DNA of 59,888 nucleotides from Rhodoferax sp. (GTDB lineage: Bacteria; Pseudomonadota; Gammaproteobacteria; Burkholderiales; Burkholderiaceae_C), in NCBI RefSeq assembly GCF_028714215.1, contig NZ_JAQTMS010000030.1, forward strand, positions 1 to 59,888. The letters are read 5' to 3'. A program made the translations under genes and the position numbers. The notes beneath the pieces are model-generated. The model did not search any database. It was not told where the DNA came from and saw only the letters and a program-made list of their open reading frames with translations. This document shows positions 10,461 to 18,954 of the stretch, in pieces (position 1 is the stretch's first letter; each line of letters starts with the position of its first letter).

Positions 10461-10580
10461 GGCAGTTGAAATAGTAGTTGAAGCCCCATGCCGGTGACGC
10501 ACGCAGACAAGGGCCAAGTTCATTGTGTCACAAGCGCAACCCATCACCTATGTCCTGCGTGTCACGTCATAATTGGTCGC

Positions 10581-12101
10581 ATGAAACCAATTTTTTCACA
10601 CGTCGGCATCGTCGGCGTCGGCGCCATGGGGCGTGGCATCGCCCAGATTGCCGCACAAGCCGGTAGCACGGTATTGCTGTTCGATCTGCAAGCCGAGACA
10701 GCGCGGGTGGCACAAACCTCGGTCTTCTCCCAATGGGACAGGCTTTGCGAAAAAGGTCGCCTGGACGCCGCTCAAACTGCCTTGTACAAATCCCGCCTGC
10801 ACTGTGCCGACTCGCTGGCCGCGCTGTCCGGCAGTGACCTGATCGTGGAGGCCATCGTTGAACGGCTGGATGTCAAGGCCAGTTTGTTCGCGGAACTCGA
10901 AGCCCTGGTCGCCCCGAGCACCGTCCTGGTGACCAATACCTCGTCCCTTTCGGTCACTGCGATCGCGGCAAGACTGAAGCGTCCGCAGCAGTTTGCCGGC
11001 TTTCACTTCTTCAACCCGGTGCCCCTGATGAAGGTAGTGGAGGTCGTCGCCGGCCTCAAGACCGGCGCCAGCGTCTGCGCCGATCTGACCGCTTATGCCC
11101 GGCAAATGGGCCACACGCCGGTACTGGCACAAGACACACCCGGTTTTATTGTCAATCACGCCGGCCGCGGCTATGGCACCGAAGCGCTACGGGTCGTCAG
11201 CGAAGGGGTCGCCGATTTCGCCACCATTGACCGGATTTTGAAAGACCAGATTGGCTTCAAACTAGGCCCTTTTGAGTTGATGGACCTGACCGCGTTGGAC
11301 GTGTCACACCCGGTGATGGAATCGATTTACCACCAGTACTTCGAAGAACCACGCTACCGGCCCAGCGTCATCACCGCCCAGCGACTGGCCGGCGGCGTGG
11401 TCGGAAAAAAAGTGGGTGAAGGTTTTTACCGTTACGACAAAGGCGTCGCGCAGACCGAACCCGAGCCAGCCGCACCGTCGGTCGATCAGATGCCGCCGGT
11501 ATGGGTCTCACCGCGCGCCGCGCGGCGCGCCGATCTGCTCTTGCTGCTGAAGAATCTGGGGGCCAGGATTGAGACCGGTGCCACGCCCTCAGCCCAAGCC
11601 CTGACCTTGGTAGCGCCCTTGGGCTTCGACATCACCACGGTGGCCGTGGTGGAACGACTGGACCCGGCTCGCACCATCGGCATTGACATGCTGGTTGACG
11701 ACGCTGTCAGCAAGCGGCGCGTGCTGGCCACCAACCCTGCCACCCGCCTCGACATGCGTAATGCCGCCCACGCCCTGATGGCCCGCGACGGCAAGGCGGT
11801 CAGCGTGATTCGGGACAGCGGCGGGTTTGTAAGCCAACGGGTGGTGGCCACCATCGTCAACATTGCCTGCGACATCTGCCAGCAAGGCATCTGCTCGCCG
11901 GCTGACCTTGAAACCGCAGTGACGCTGGGTTTGGGCTACCCCCTAGGGCCGCTGGCCATGGGCAATCTTTATGGCCCGACCAACATCCTCGAAGTGCTGT
12001 TCAACATGCAAACGGTCTATGGCGACCCGCGCTACCGTCCCAGCCCCTGGCTACGCCGGCGCGGCGCCATCGGCCTGAGCCTGCTGCACCAAGAAGCCTG
12101 A
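10581..12101 (+). CDS. 3-hydroxyacyl-CoA dehydrogenase (PaaH/PaaC type)
   Basis: Oxidises a 3-hydroxyacyl-CoA to the 3-ketoacyl-CoA with NAD. It has 506 residues. The N-terminal NAD fold begins HVGIVGVGAMGRGIAQIAAQ, and the catalytic His is in GFHFFNPVPLMKVVEVV. It then has two copies of the C-terminal helical domain (about 190-285, and again about 405-495 with DSGGFVSQRVVATI and LGLGYPLGPLAMGNL). This long two-domain form without a hydratase is typical of the phenylacetate-pathway enzymes PaaH/PaaC. No other paa gene is here; it heads a cluster with a kinase and an acyl-CoA dehydrogenase. ATG 10581 chosen because the fold starts there. Confidence 0.9.
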   Translation: MKPIFSHVGIVGVGAMGRGIAQIAAQAGSTVLLFDLQAETARVAQTSVFSQWDRLCEKGRLDAAQTALYKSRLHCADSLAALSGSDLIVEAIVERLDVKASLFAELEALVAPSTVLVTNTSSLSVTAIAARLKRPQQFAGFHFFNPVPLMKVVEVVAGLKTGASVCADLTAYARQMGHTPVLAQDTPGFIVNHAGRGYGTEALRVVSEGVADFATIDRILKDQIGFKLGPFELMDLTALDVSHPVMESIYHQYFEEPRYRPSVITAQRLAGGVVGKKVGEGFYRYDKGVAQTEPEPAAPSVDQMPPVWVSPRAARRADLLLLLKNLGARIETGATPSAQALTLVAPLGFDITTVAVVERLDPARTIGIDMLVDDAVSKRRVLATNPATRLDMRNAAHALMARDGKAVSVIRDSGGFVSQRVVATIVNIACDICQQGICSPADLETAVTLGLGYPLGPLAMGNLYGPTNILEVLFNMQTVYGDPRYRPSPWLRRRGAIGLSLLHQEA

Positions 12102-12105
12102 AACA

Positions 12106-12150
12106 TTGCGGGACAGCCCGCAGTTACGCGAAGCGAACAAGCGCTGTCCG
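12106..12150. repeat. Short palindromic repeat, copy A
   Basis: GCGGGACAG at 12108-12116 and CTGTCC at 12144-12149 flank a variable centre (CCGCAGTTACGCGAAGCG). It is the same family, in inverted orientation, as copies at 20865-20911, 20926-20970 and 22313-22356. It lies between the dehydrogenase gene and the Crp-type regulator. It could fold in mRNA as a hairpin, but there is no T-run to make it a clear terminator. Confidence 0.6.
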
Positions 12151-12245
12151 CCACTGTTCAAAGACACGCAGGCGACAAGCCTTAAGTGCCAGGATCGTCA
12201 CCAGCGCGACAATGGAGGTGTTTTCAGTCACCCAAAAGACAGGCC

Positions 12246-12965
12246 ATGGACGACCCTATTCTTACCATCGAGGAACGCGAGGCGATCAACTCCGGTCGCT
12301 GGTTTTCAACCCTCTCACCCTCACTGCGGCACGATATTCTGCGATGCGCCTACGTCAAACGTTACAAGGATGGCGAACTCATCACTGCCCGCGGCGAGCA
12401 GCCACAGGAGTGGATTGCCTGCGCCCGTGGTGCCGTGCGGGTCAGCTCGACTTCTATCTCGGGCAAGCAAATTACCCTGACCTATGTCGAGCCGGGGATC
12501 TGGTTCGGCGATGTCGCCATCTTCGACGGCGACCGGCGCACGCACGATGCCTATGCCCACGGCGACAGCACGATTCTGTGCGTGGCCAAAGCCGATTTCA
12601 AGAAGATTCTGGCGCTGCATACCGAACTCTACGAAGCGCTCTTGCGCCTGCACGCGCGGCGCATCCGGCAACTCTACGGCCTGGTGGAAGACCTCAATAC
12701 GCTGCCGCTGCGAGCGCGTCTGGCCAAGCAATTGCTGCATCTGGTGCGCAGCTATGGCGTGCCCTCTCTGAGCGACGGGCGCGAGATGCGCATCGGTTTG
12801 CAATTGGCCCAGGAAGAGTTGGCGCAGTTGCTGGGTGCTTCGCGCCAGCGCGTCAATCAGGAACTCAAATCGATGGAACGCGAGGAAGCGATTCGGATCG
12901 AACCGGGTGGTCTGGTGATTCGCAACCGCGAAGCCTTGATGCGCATTATTGAAGCCGACAACTAA
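12246..12965 (+). CDS. Crp/Fnr-family transcriptional regulator
   Basis: DNA-binding regulator of 239 residues. A cyclic-nucleotide-type beta-barrel (about 20-135, with YKDGELITARGEQPQEWI and WFGDVAIFDGDRRTHDAYA) is joined by a dimerisation helix to a winged helix. The recognition segment is LAQEELAQLLGASRQRVNQEL (about 185-210). It lacks the N-terminal cysteine cluster of FNR, so it is not an obvious oxygen sensor; the ligand is unknown. It sits inside the acyl-CoA cluster, 23 bases before the kinase gene, and probably controls it. ATG 12246 chosen over an upstream frame that lacks a good ribosome site. Confidence 0.9.
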   Translation: MDDPILTIEEREAINSGRWFSTLSPSLRHDILRCAYVKRYKDGELITARGEQPQEWIACARGAVRVSSTSISGKQITLTYVEPGIWFGDVAIFDGDRRTHDAYAHGDSTILCVAKADFKKILALHTELYEALLRLHARRIRQLYGLVEDLNTLPLRARLAKQLLHLVRSYGVPSLSDGREMRIGLQLAQEELAQLLGASRQRVNQELKSMEREEAIRIEPGGLVIRNREALMRIIEADN

Positions 12966-12987
12966 CCCTCTGAAGAAGCACAGCACG

Positions 12988-14073
12988 ATGAGCGACTTTG
13001 ATCATTTCACGGGCACCCGTCCGGTCTCGGAAAACCAGGCCTTTGATGTGGGAGCCCTGTCCGCCTGGCTGACGCAAAACCTGGACGGTTTCTGTGGCCC
13101 CGTTACCGTGGAATCGTTCAAAGGCGGTCAGTCCAACCCTACTTACAAACTGAGCACGCCGACGCAAAGTTATGTCATGCGCGCCAAGCCAGGCCCGGTC
13201 GCCAAATTACTGCCTTCCGCACACGCCATTGAGCGCGAATTTGCCGTCATGAGCGGTTTGTACGGCACCGATGTTCCGGTACCCCGCATGCACTGCCTGT
13301 GCGAGGACGAAGCTGTCATTGGCCGCGCCTTCTACGTCATGGAATTCATGCCAGGACGCATTCTGTGGGACCAGACCTTGCCCGGCATGAGCACCCAGCA
13401 ACGCGGCGAAATCTACGACGAAATGAACCGCGTCATCGCCGCCCTGCACACCGTCAAATTCGCCGAACGCGGGCTGGCCGGCTACGGCAAACCTGGCAAT
13501 TATTTTGAACGCCAGATCGGCCGCTGGAGCAAACAGTACGTCGCCTCGATCACGCAGCCGATTGTCGAGATGGACCATCTGATGGCCTGGCTGCCGCAGC
13601 ACATTCCGGCCATGGCCAGAGCCGAAAATATGGTCAGCATCGTGCATGGCGACTACCGGCTGGACAACCTGATGTTTCACCCGACCGAGCCGCGCATCGT
13701 GGCGGTGCTGGACTGGGAACTGTCGACACTGGGCCATCCGCTGGCCGACTTCAGCTACCACTGCATGGCCTGGCATATTCCGCCCGGCTCCTTCCGCGGC
13801 ATCGGCGGGCTCGACGTGGCCAGCCTGGGTATTCCGACCGAAGACGACTACATCCACCGCTATTGCGAACGCACCGGGCTCACGACGCCGGAGGCGCTCA
13901 AGGCCGACTGGAATTTCTACATGGCCTACAACCTGTTTCGCATTGCCGCCATCCTGCAAGGCATCGCCAAACGGGTGGAGGCTGGCACCGCTGCCAGCGC
14001 CCAAGCCGTCAGCTCGGCCGCTGGCGCCAGACCGCTGGCCCAGATGGCCTGGAAATTCGCCCAACAAAGCTAA
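12988..14073 (+). CDS. Aminoglycoside-phosphotransferase-fold kinase (ACAD10/11 or LvaA-like)
   Basis: Kinase-fold protein of 361 residues. It has [20 protein letters not shown] (nucleotide loop, about 45-65) and a Lys-containing [18 protein letters not shown]. The catalytic loop is [12 protein letters not shown] and the metal site [18 protein letters not shown]. Proteins of this subgroup are encoded next to, or fused with, acyl-CoA dehydrogenases. Known relatives are human ACAD10/11 and Pseudomonas LvaA, which phosphorylates 4-hydroxyacyl-CoA. Here too the next gene, 31 bases on, is an acyl-CoA dehydrogenase. I infer an acyl-CoA or hydroxyacyl-CoA substrate rather than antibiotic resistance. 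ATG 12988 follows GAAGAAG. Confidence 0.9.
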   Translation: MSDFDHFTGTRPVSENQAFDVGALSAWLTQNLDGFCGPVTVESFKGGQSNPTYKLSTPTQSYVMRAKPGPVAKLLPSAHAIEREFAVMSGLYGTDVPVPRMHCLCEDEAVIGRAFYVMEFMPGRILWDQTLPGMSTQQRGEIYDEMNRVIAALHTVKFAERGLAGYGKPGNYFERQIGRWSKQYVASITQPIVEMDHLMAWLPQHIPAMARAENMVSIVHGDYRLDNLMFHPTEPRIVAVLDWELSTLGHPLADFSYHCMAWHIPPGSFRGIGGLDVASLGIPTEDDYIHRYCERTGLTTPEALKADWNFYMAYNLFRIAAILQGIAKRVEAGTAASAQAVSSAAGARPLAQMAWKFAQQS

Positions 14074-14104
14074 CCCAATTTCAACTGACATCAACGGAGA
14101 TCCC

Positions 14105-15355
14105 ATGGACTTTGACTACTCACCCAAAACAAAAGAGCTGCAAGGCAAGTTGCAAGCGTTCATGAACGAGTACATCTACCCGTCTGAAGGTGCTTACCAC
14201 GCCGAAATTGCGGCCAATACGGCAGCCGGCAAGCGCTGGACGCCGCTGCAAACCATTGAAAACCTCAAGCCAAAGGCGCAGGCCGCCGGCCTGTGGAACC
14301 TGTTTCTGCCGGTCGACAGCGCCGCCGCTTCGGGCTACAACGGCGCCGGCCTGACCAATCAGGAGTACGCGCCTCTGGCTGAAATCATGGGCCACGTGAT
14401 GTGGTCCAGCGAGGTCTTCAACTGTTCGGCGCCCGACACCGGCAACATGGAAACCATCGCCCGCTATGGCTCGGAAGAAAACAAGGCGCGCTGGCTCAAG
14501 CCCCTGCTGGAAGGCAAAATCCGGTCCTCTTTTGCCATGACCGAACCCGAGGTCGCATCCAGCGATGCCACCAACATCCAGACCCGCATCGAGCGTCAGG
14601 GCGACGACTACGTCATCAACGGCCGCAAGTGGTGGACCTCCGGTGCCGGCGACCCGCGTTGCGCGGTCTACATCACGATGGGAAAAACCAACCCCGAGGC
14701 AGCGCGTCATTCGCAGCAAAGCATGGTGCTGGTGCCGGCCAACACGCCCGGCATCACGGTGGTGCGCGCGCTCAACGTGATGGGTTACGACGACGCGCCG
14801 CACGGCCACATGGAAGTGCTGTTTGAAAACGTGCGGGTGCCGGTGACCAATATCCTGCTGGGCGAAGGCCGTGGCTTCGAGATCGCGCAAGGGCGCCTTG
14901 GGCCGGGACGCATTCACCACTGCATGCGCCTGATTGGTCTGGCTGAACGGGCGCTGGAGTTGATGTGCAAACGCGCCTCCCTGCGGGTCGCCTTTGGCAA
15001 GCCCATCGCGGCGCAGACCGTGACCCAGGAACGGATCGCCGAAGCCCGCTGCAAAATCGACATGGCGCGTCTGCTGACACTCAAAGCGGCCTGGATGATG
15101 GACGTTGCCGGCAACAAATTCGCCAAGAACGAGATCGCCATGATCAAGGTGGTGGCGCCCAGCATGGCTTGCCAGGTGATCGATTGGGCGATGCAGGCGC
15201 ATGGCGGCGGCGGCATGTGCGACGATTTTCCGCTCGCCTACAGCTATGCCAATGCGCGCACCCTGCGCTTTGCCGATGGTCCGGATGAAGTACACCGGAA
15301 CTCCATCGCCAAAATGGAATTGGGCAAGTACGCGGTCAACACCAAACCGGCCTGA
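14105..15355 (+). CDS. Acyl-CoA dehydrogenase (ACAD11/LvaC-like)
   Basis: FAD-dependent enzyme of 416 residues. It has the [20 protein letters not shown] segment and [15 protein letters not shown] of the flavin and substrate site, then [23 protein letters not shown]. Near the end are [18 protein letters not shown] and [15 protein letters not shown], with the expected catalytic Glu. The length and HHCMR pattern are those of the ACAD10/11-like subgroup, which works with the phosphotransferase-like kinase encoded directly upstream. ATG 14105 follows a GGAG. An electron-transfer flavoprotein gene is not in the window. Confidence 0.93.
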   Translation: MDFDYSPKTKELQGKLQAFMNEYIYPSEGAYHAEIAANTAAGKRWTPLQTIENLKPKAQAAGLWNLFLPVDSAAASGYNGAGLTNQEYAPLAEIMGHVMWSSEVFNCSAPDTGNMETIARYGSEENKARWLKPLLEGKIRSSFAMTEPEVASSDATNIQTRIERQGDDYVINGRKWWTSGAGDPRCAVYITMGKTNPEAARHSQQSMVLVPANTPGITVVRALNVMGYDDAPHGHMEVLFENVRVPVTNILLGEGRGFEIAQGRLGPGRIHHCMRLIGLAERALELMCKRASLRVAFGKPIAAQTVTQERIAEARCKIDMARLLTLKAAWMMDVAGNKFAKNEIAMIKVVAPSMACQVIDWAMQAHGGGGMCDDFPLAYSYANARTLRFADGPDEVHRNSIAKMELGKYAVNTKPA

Positions 15356-15364
15356 AACTCTCTT

Positions 15365-15404
15365 GCTGCCGTTGCCCGACCGAACCCCGCACCGGCAGCA
15401 TTAC
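15365..15404. terminator. Hairpin between convergent genes
   Basis: TGCTGCCG and CGGCAGCA form an 8-base stem around a loop of about 21 bases, between the acyl-CoA dehydrogenase stop and the end of the convergent gene. There is no T-tract on either strand, so a terminator role is only possible. Confidence 0.3.
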
Positions 15405-15412
15405 AGGACGAG

Positions 15413-16048
15413 TTAATGCAAATGGCGCGGCTTGCGTCCGCCGCCATGGCCCAAGCCACCGTGGCCGCCACCCGAGCCACGCGGCGGCTTGCCAAGCTGC
15501 AACGAATTCACCAGGTCATCGAAGCGCTGGCCGAACAGTTTATCGATTTCAGCCACCACGCCACCCAGTTCGGCACCGTCAAAATGGCGCTCCATCAGGT
15601 TGACAACGTCCTGGACCAGCAAATCGCGCTGGACTTGCATGATGGCTGCGGGGTCTGGCCCGACAAAGAGCATGACGAAATCATCGCGTGACTGCGCGTC
15701 CGACTCCTCTTCGTCCTCATCGTCAAATTCGGTGTCGTAAAAAGTGACTTCAATGGCGGCGCCGGTTTGCGCCAACTCATTGAGGTTCATGCACATCTCA
15801 TCAAGCGTTTGGCGAAAATCGTCATCGCCCTCAATGGTCCAGCACATTTGCAACAGGTGTTCCTGCGGATCAAACTTGATGCCCGGTTCGTCCTCGTAGG
15901 AACTGTCGGCTGCATCCGCCAAAGAACGCGCACCGGCGTACTTCCAGAGAGGCTTGAGAGCGTCTTGCAGCTGTGCAAAGACAACCTCGGCACGCAGAAT
16001 CACCTGGCCATGAACATGAATCTCTAGGGGGCGGTTATAGCTTGACAT
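15413..16048 (-). CDS. Conserved acidic protein with Gly/His-rich tail, 211 aa
   Basis: Function unknown. The N-terminal 150 residues look folded: HVHGQVILRAEVVFAQLQ, then LKPLWKYAGARSL and LLQMCWTIEGDDDFRQTLDE. An acidic run follows (EFDDEDEEESDAQ, about 106-118). The C-terminus (about 190-211) is GSGGGHGGLGHGGGRKPRHLH, a glycine/histidine-rich flexible tail. It has no signal peptide or membrane helix. It lies directly after a three-tRNA cluster on the same strand. I recall similar proteins in Burkholderiales but know no function. Confidence 0.8.
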   Translation of the reverse strand: MSSYNRPLEIHVHGQVILRAEVVFAQLQDALKPLWKYAGARSLADAADSSYEDEPGIKFDPQEHLLQMCWTIEGDDDFRQTLDEMCMNLNELAQTGAAIEVTFYDTEFDDEDEEESDAQSRDDFVMLFVGPDPAAIMQVQRDLLVQDVVNLMERHFDGAELGGVVAEIDKLFGQRFDDLVNSLQLGKPPRGSGGGHGGLGHGGGRKPRHLH

Positions 16049-16063
16049 GGAACGCTAGTGTAC

Positions 16064-16155
16064 TGGTGCCCGAGACCGGAATCGAACCGGTACGCCCCAT
16101 TTCTGGAAGCGGCGGATTTTAAGTCCGATGTGTCTACCAATTTCACCACTCGGGC
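16064..16155 (-). tRNA. tRNA-Leu(UAA)
   Basis: Seven-base acceptor stem GCCCGAG/CTCGGGC, long variable arm, T-arm GGTTCGATTCC and encoded CCA (16064-16066). The anticodon loop CTTAAAA gives UAA, reading UUA/UUG. Confidence 0.95.
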
Positions 16156-16170
16156 GCAGGTCAAAATTAG

Positions 16171-16244
16171 TGGAGGCGCGACCCAGAGTCGAACTGGGCT
16201 CCACGGATTTGCAATCCGTTGCATAACCGATTTGCTATCGCGCC
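16171..16244 (-). tRNA. tRNA-Cys(GCA)
   Basis: Acceptor stem GGCGCGA/TCGCGCC with U73, the usual tRNA-Cys discriminator, and encoded CCA. The loop TTGCAAA gives anticodon GCA. Confidence 0.95.
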
Positions 16245-16258
16245 AATTTTTCTGACAA

Positions 16259-16285
16259 AAAAGGGAAGCCTGGGCTTCCCTTTTT
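16259..16285. terminator. Hairpin with T/A tracts between tRNA-Gly and tRNA-Cys
   Basis: AAGGGAAGCC-TG-GGCTTCCCTT stem flanked by A-run and T-run, so it looks like an intrinsic terminator in both directions. It lies inside the tRNA cluster. It may end transcription coming from lon and tRNA-Gly, or serve as a processing site. Confidence 0.6.
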
Positions 16286-16291
16286 GGAATT

Positions 16292-16367
16292 TGGAGCGGG
16301 AAAAGAGTCTCGAACTCTCGACCTCAACCTTGGCAAGGTTGCGCTCTACCAACTGAGCTATTCCCGC
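16292..16367 (-). tRNA. tRNA-Gly(GCC)
   Basis: Acceptor GCGGGAA/TTCCCGC, D-arm AGCTCAGTTGGTAGAGC, T-arm GAGTTCGAGACTC, encoded CCA. The loop TTGCCAA gives anticodon GCC. Confidence 0.96.
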
Positions 16368-16443
16368 GTTTCAAGCCATAAATTATAGCGCATTTTTTCT
16401 CATCACTGCGCACCGCTGCAAAAAGTTCAAGCGGCAATCCCGT

Positions 16444-18885
16444 CTAGTGCTTGACCGACCCGACCGGTTCGGGCGCAGCCACCGAAACCGCTGCGCCAGC
16501 AGCCAACGCCGGCTCTTCCTCCGGCAAGGGCGTTGGCGCTCTTTCCAGGGCAATTTCTAGCACCTTGTCGATCCAGCGCACCGGCACGATCTCAAGACCG
16601 TTTTTCACGTTCGCCGGGATGTCCTGCAGGTCCTTGGCATTTTCCTCCGGGATCAACACCGTCTTGATGCCACCGCGCAAGGCTGCCAGCAGTTTTTCCT
16701 TCAAGCCACCAATTGCCGTCACCTCGCCGCGCAAGGTAATTTCACCGGTCATGGCGACATCACTGCGCACCGGAATACCCGTCATGGCAGAAACAAAAGC
16801 GGTGGTCATTGCGGCTCCGGCGCTCGGTCCGTCCTTGGGCGTGGCGCCATCCGGTACGTGGATATGAATATCCTTCTTTTCGAAAAACTCGTCCTTGATA
16901 CCCAGGCGCCGCGAGCGGCTGCGCACCACTGTGCGGGCGGCCTCAACCGACTCTTTCATCACATCGCCCAATGACCCGGTGCGCGCGATAACGCCTTTGC
17001 CAGGCATCATGGCGGCCTCAATCGTGAGCAGATCGCCGCCGACCTCGGTCCAGGCCAGACCGACCACCTGCCCGACCTGATTTTGCTGCTCGGCACGCCC
17101 ATAGTTGAACTTCCGAACACCCAGAAAATCGTTCAAATTGTCGGCCGTCACTCTGACCTGCGGCGTCATCTTCCCAAGTTGCAGGCCTTTCACCACTTTG
17201 CGGCAAATTTTGGAGAGTTCGCGTTCCAGCGAACGCACACCGGCTTCACGGGTGTAGTAGCGAACAATGTCGCGCACCGCCTCATCGGCGATTTTCAACT
17301 CTTCTTCCTTGACGCCATTGTTCTTGAGTTGCTTGGGCAGCAAAAACTTGATGGCGATATTTGTTTTTTCGTCTTCCGTGTAACCCGACAGGCGAATCAC
17401 TTCCATGCGGTCCAGCAACGCCGGCGGAATGTTCATGGAGTTCGAAGTGGCCACAAACATGACATCGCTCAAATCAAAGTCAACCTCGACGTAGTGGTCG
17501 CCAAACTTGTGATTTTGCTCAGGGTCCAGCACCTCCAGCAGCGCGCTCGACGGATCGCCCCGGAAGTCCGTTCCCAGCTTGTCTATTTCATCGAGCAGAA
17601 ACAGCGGATTGCGCGTTCCAATCTTGGACAGGCTTTGCAGCACCTTGCCAGGCATGGCCCCGATGTAGGTGCGCCGGTGACCGCGAATCTCGGCCTCATC
17701 ACGCATACCGCCCAAGGCCATGCGCACATACTTGCGCCCGGTCGCCTTGGCAATCGATTGCCCGAGCGAGGTTTTTCCGACACCCGGAGGCCCGACCAGG
17801 CACAGGATCGGTGCCTTCACCTTGTCGACCCGTTGTTGCACCGCAAGATACTCAAGAATCCGGTCTTTCACCTTGTCGAGGCCATAGTGGTCTTCGTTAA
17901 GGACTTTTTCAGCATTGCCCAGGTCGTGCTTGATCTTGGTCTTGCCGACCCAGGGTAAACCGGTCAACACATCGATGTAATTGCGCACCACCGTCGCTTC
18001 GGCCGACATGGGTGACATGAGTTTGAGTTTCTTGAGCTCGCCCTCAGCCTTTCTCAGTGCTTCCTTGGGCATCTTGGCGGACTTGATTCTCTTCTCGATC
18101 TCGTCGATATCGGCGCCGTCTTCTCCTTCACCAAGCTCTTTCTGAATCGCCTTGACCTGTTCATTCAAGTAGAAATCACGCTGGTTTTTTTCCATCTGCC
18201 GTTTGACACGACCACGGATTTTTTTGTCCACGTTCAGGATGTCAACTTCACGTTCAATCTGCTCAAACAGGTTCTCAAGGCGCTCCTTGACGCCCGCAAG
18301 GTCCAGCACCGCCTGCTTGTTGTCAAGCTTCAAGGGCAGATGCGCGGCAATCGTGTCGGCCAGACGTCCAGCGTCATCGATACTGGAAATGGAGGTCAGA
18401 ATTTCAGGCGGGATCTTCTTGTTGAGCTTGACGTACTGTTCAAACTGCTGCATCACAGCACGGCGCAAAGCCTCGATTTCACTGGCCTTGGTACGTGACT
18501 TTGGCTCCGCCTCGACGACTGCTTCAACCGGCGTGACATTGGCCAGGAAATGCAATTCACCGTCTTCGATCCGGTTGACGCGGGCGCGCTGCTGTCCTTC
18601 AACCAGCACCTTGACCGTGCCGTCAGGCAGTTTCAGCATTTGCAGGATGGTCGAGATACAACCGACATCAAACATGTCGGTCACCAGCGGATCGTCCTTG
18701 GCGGCAGCTTTTTGCGCCACCAGCATGATGCGACGCTCGGACTCCATGGCCGCTTCCAGGGCCTTGATGCTCTTCGGTCTACCGACAAAAAGCGGAATCA
18801 CCATGTGCGGAAAAACAACCACATCGCGCAGTGGCAGCAGTGGCAAATCGAGGGCAGTGGCAGGTAATTGGGTATGGCTGGACAT
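16444..18885 (-). CDS. lon: ATP-dependent protease Lon
   Basis: Cytoplasmic AAA+ serine protease that removes damaged and short-lived regulatory proteins. At 813 residues it has the Lon N-domain (LPLLPLRDVVVFPHMVIPLF onward), a coiled-coil linker and the AAA+ module with Walker A GPPGVGKTSLG and Walker B FLLDEIDK. The C-terminal protease carries the Ser in PKDGPSAGAAM and the Lys in GGLKEKLLAA. A 30-residue Pro/Ala-rich tail extends beyond the usual end. ATG 18885 begins the conserved domain; a longer frame starts at 18939. It follows clpX by 69 bases. Confidence 0.97.
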   Translation of the reverse strand: MSSHTQLPATALDLPLLPLRDVVVFPHMVIPLFVGRPKSIKALEAAMESERRIMLVAQKAAAKDDPLVTDMFDVGCISTILQMLKLPDGTVKVLVEGQQRARVNRIEDGELHFLANVTPVEAVVEAEPKSRTKASEIEALRRAVMQQFEQYVKLNKKIPPEILTSISSIDDAGRLADTIAAHLPLKLDNKQAVLDLAGVKERLENLFEQIEREVDILNVDKKIRGRVKRQMEKNQRDFYLNEQVKAIQKELGEGEDGADIDEIEKRIKSAKMPKEALRKAEGELKKLKLMSPMSAEATVVRNYIDVLTGLPWVGKTKIKHDLGNAEKVLNEDHYGLDKVKDRILEYLAVQQRVDKVKAPILCLVGPPGVGKTSLGQSIAKATGRKYVRMALGGMRDEAEIRGHRRTYIGAMPGKVLQSLSKIGTRNPLFLLDEIDKLGTDFRGDPSSALLEVLDPEQNHKFGDHYVEVDFDLSDVMFVATSNSMNIPPALLDRMEVIRLSGYTEDEKTNIAIKFLLPKQLKNNGVKEEELKIADEAVRDIVRYYTREAGVRSLERELSKICRKVVKGLQLGKMTPQVRVTADNLNDFLGVRKFNYGRAEQQNQVGQVVGLAWTEVGGDLLTIEAAMMPGKGVIARTGSLGDVMKESVEAARTVVRSRSRRLGIKDEFFEKKDIHIHVPDGATPKDGPSAGAAMTTAFVSAMTGIPVRSDVAMTGEITLRGEVTAIGGLKEKLLAALRGGIKTVLIPEENAKDLQDIPANVKNGLEIVPVRWIDKVLEIALERAPTPLPEEEPALAAGAAVSVAAPEPVGSVKH

Positions 18886-18954
18886 GGAGGAAACCTTTTC
18901 GTTACCTGTTGAATATGGATCAGCAACGCCGATTTTCAAGCCGCACGGGCAAAA

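Noticed and set aside
12988..14073. Aminoglycoside resistance gene, judged by its phosphotransferase fold
   Set aside because: The subgroup features and the neighbouring acyl-CoA genes point to an acyl-CoA or hydroxyacyl-CoA kinase.
14120..15295. 391-codon open frame antisense to the acyl-CoA dehydrogenase gene
   Set aside because: It lies on the opposite strand of a clear enzyme gene, and has no motif or ribosome site.
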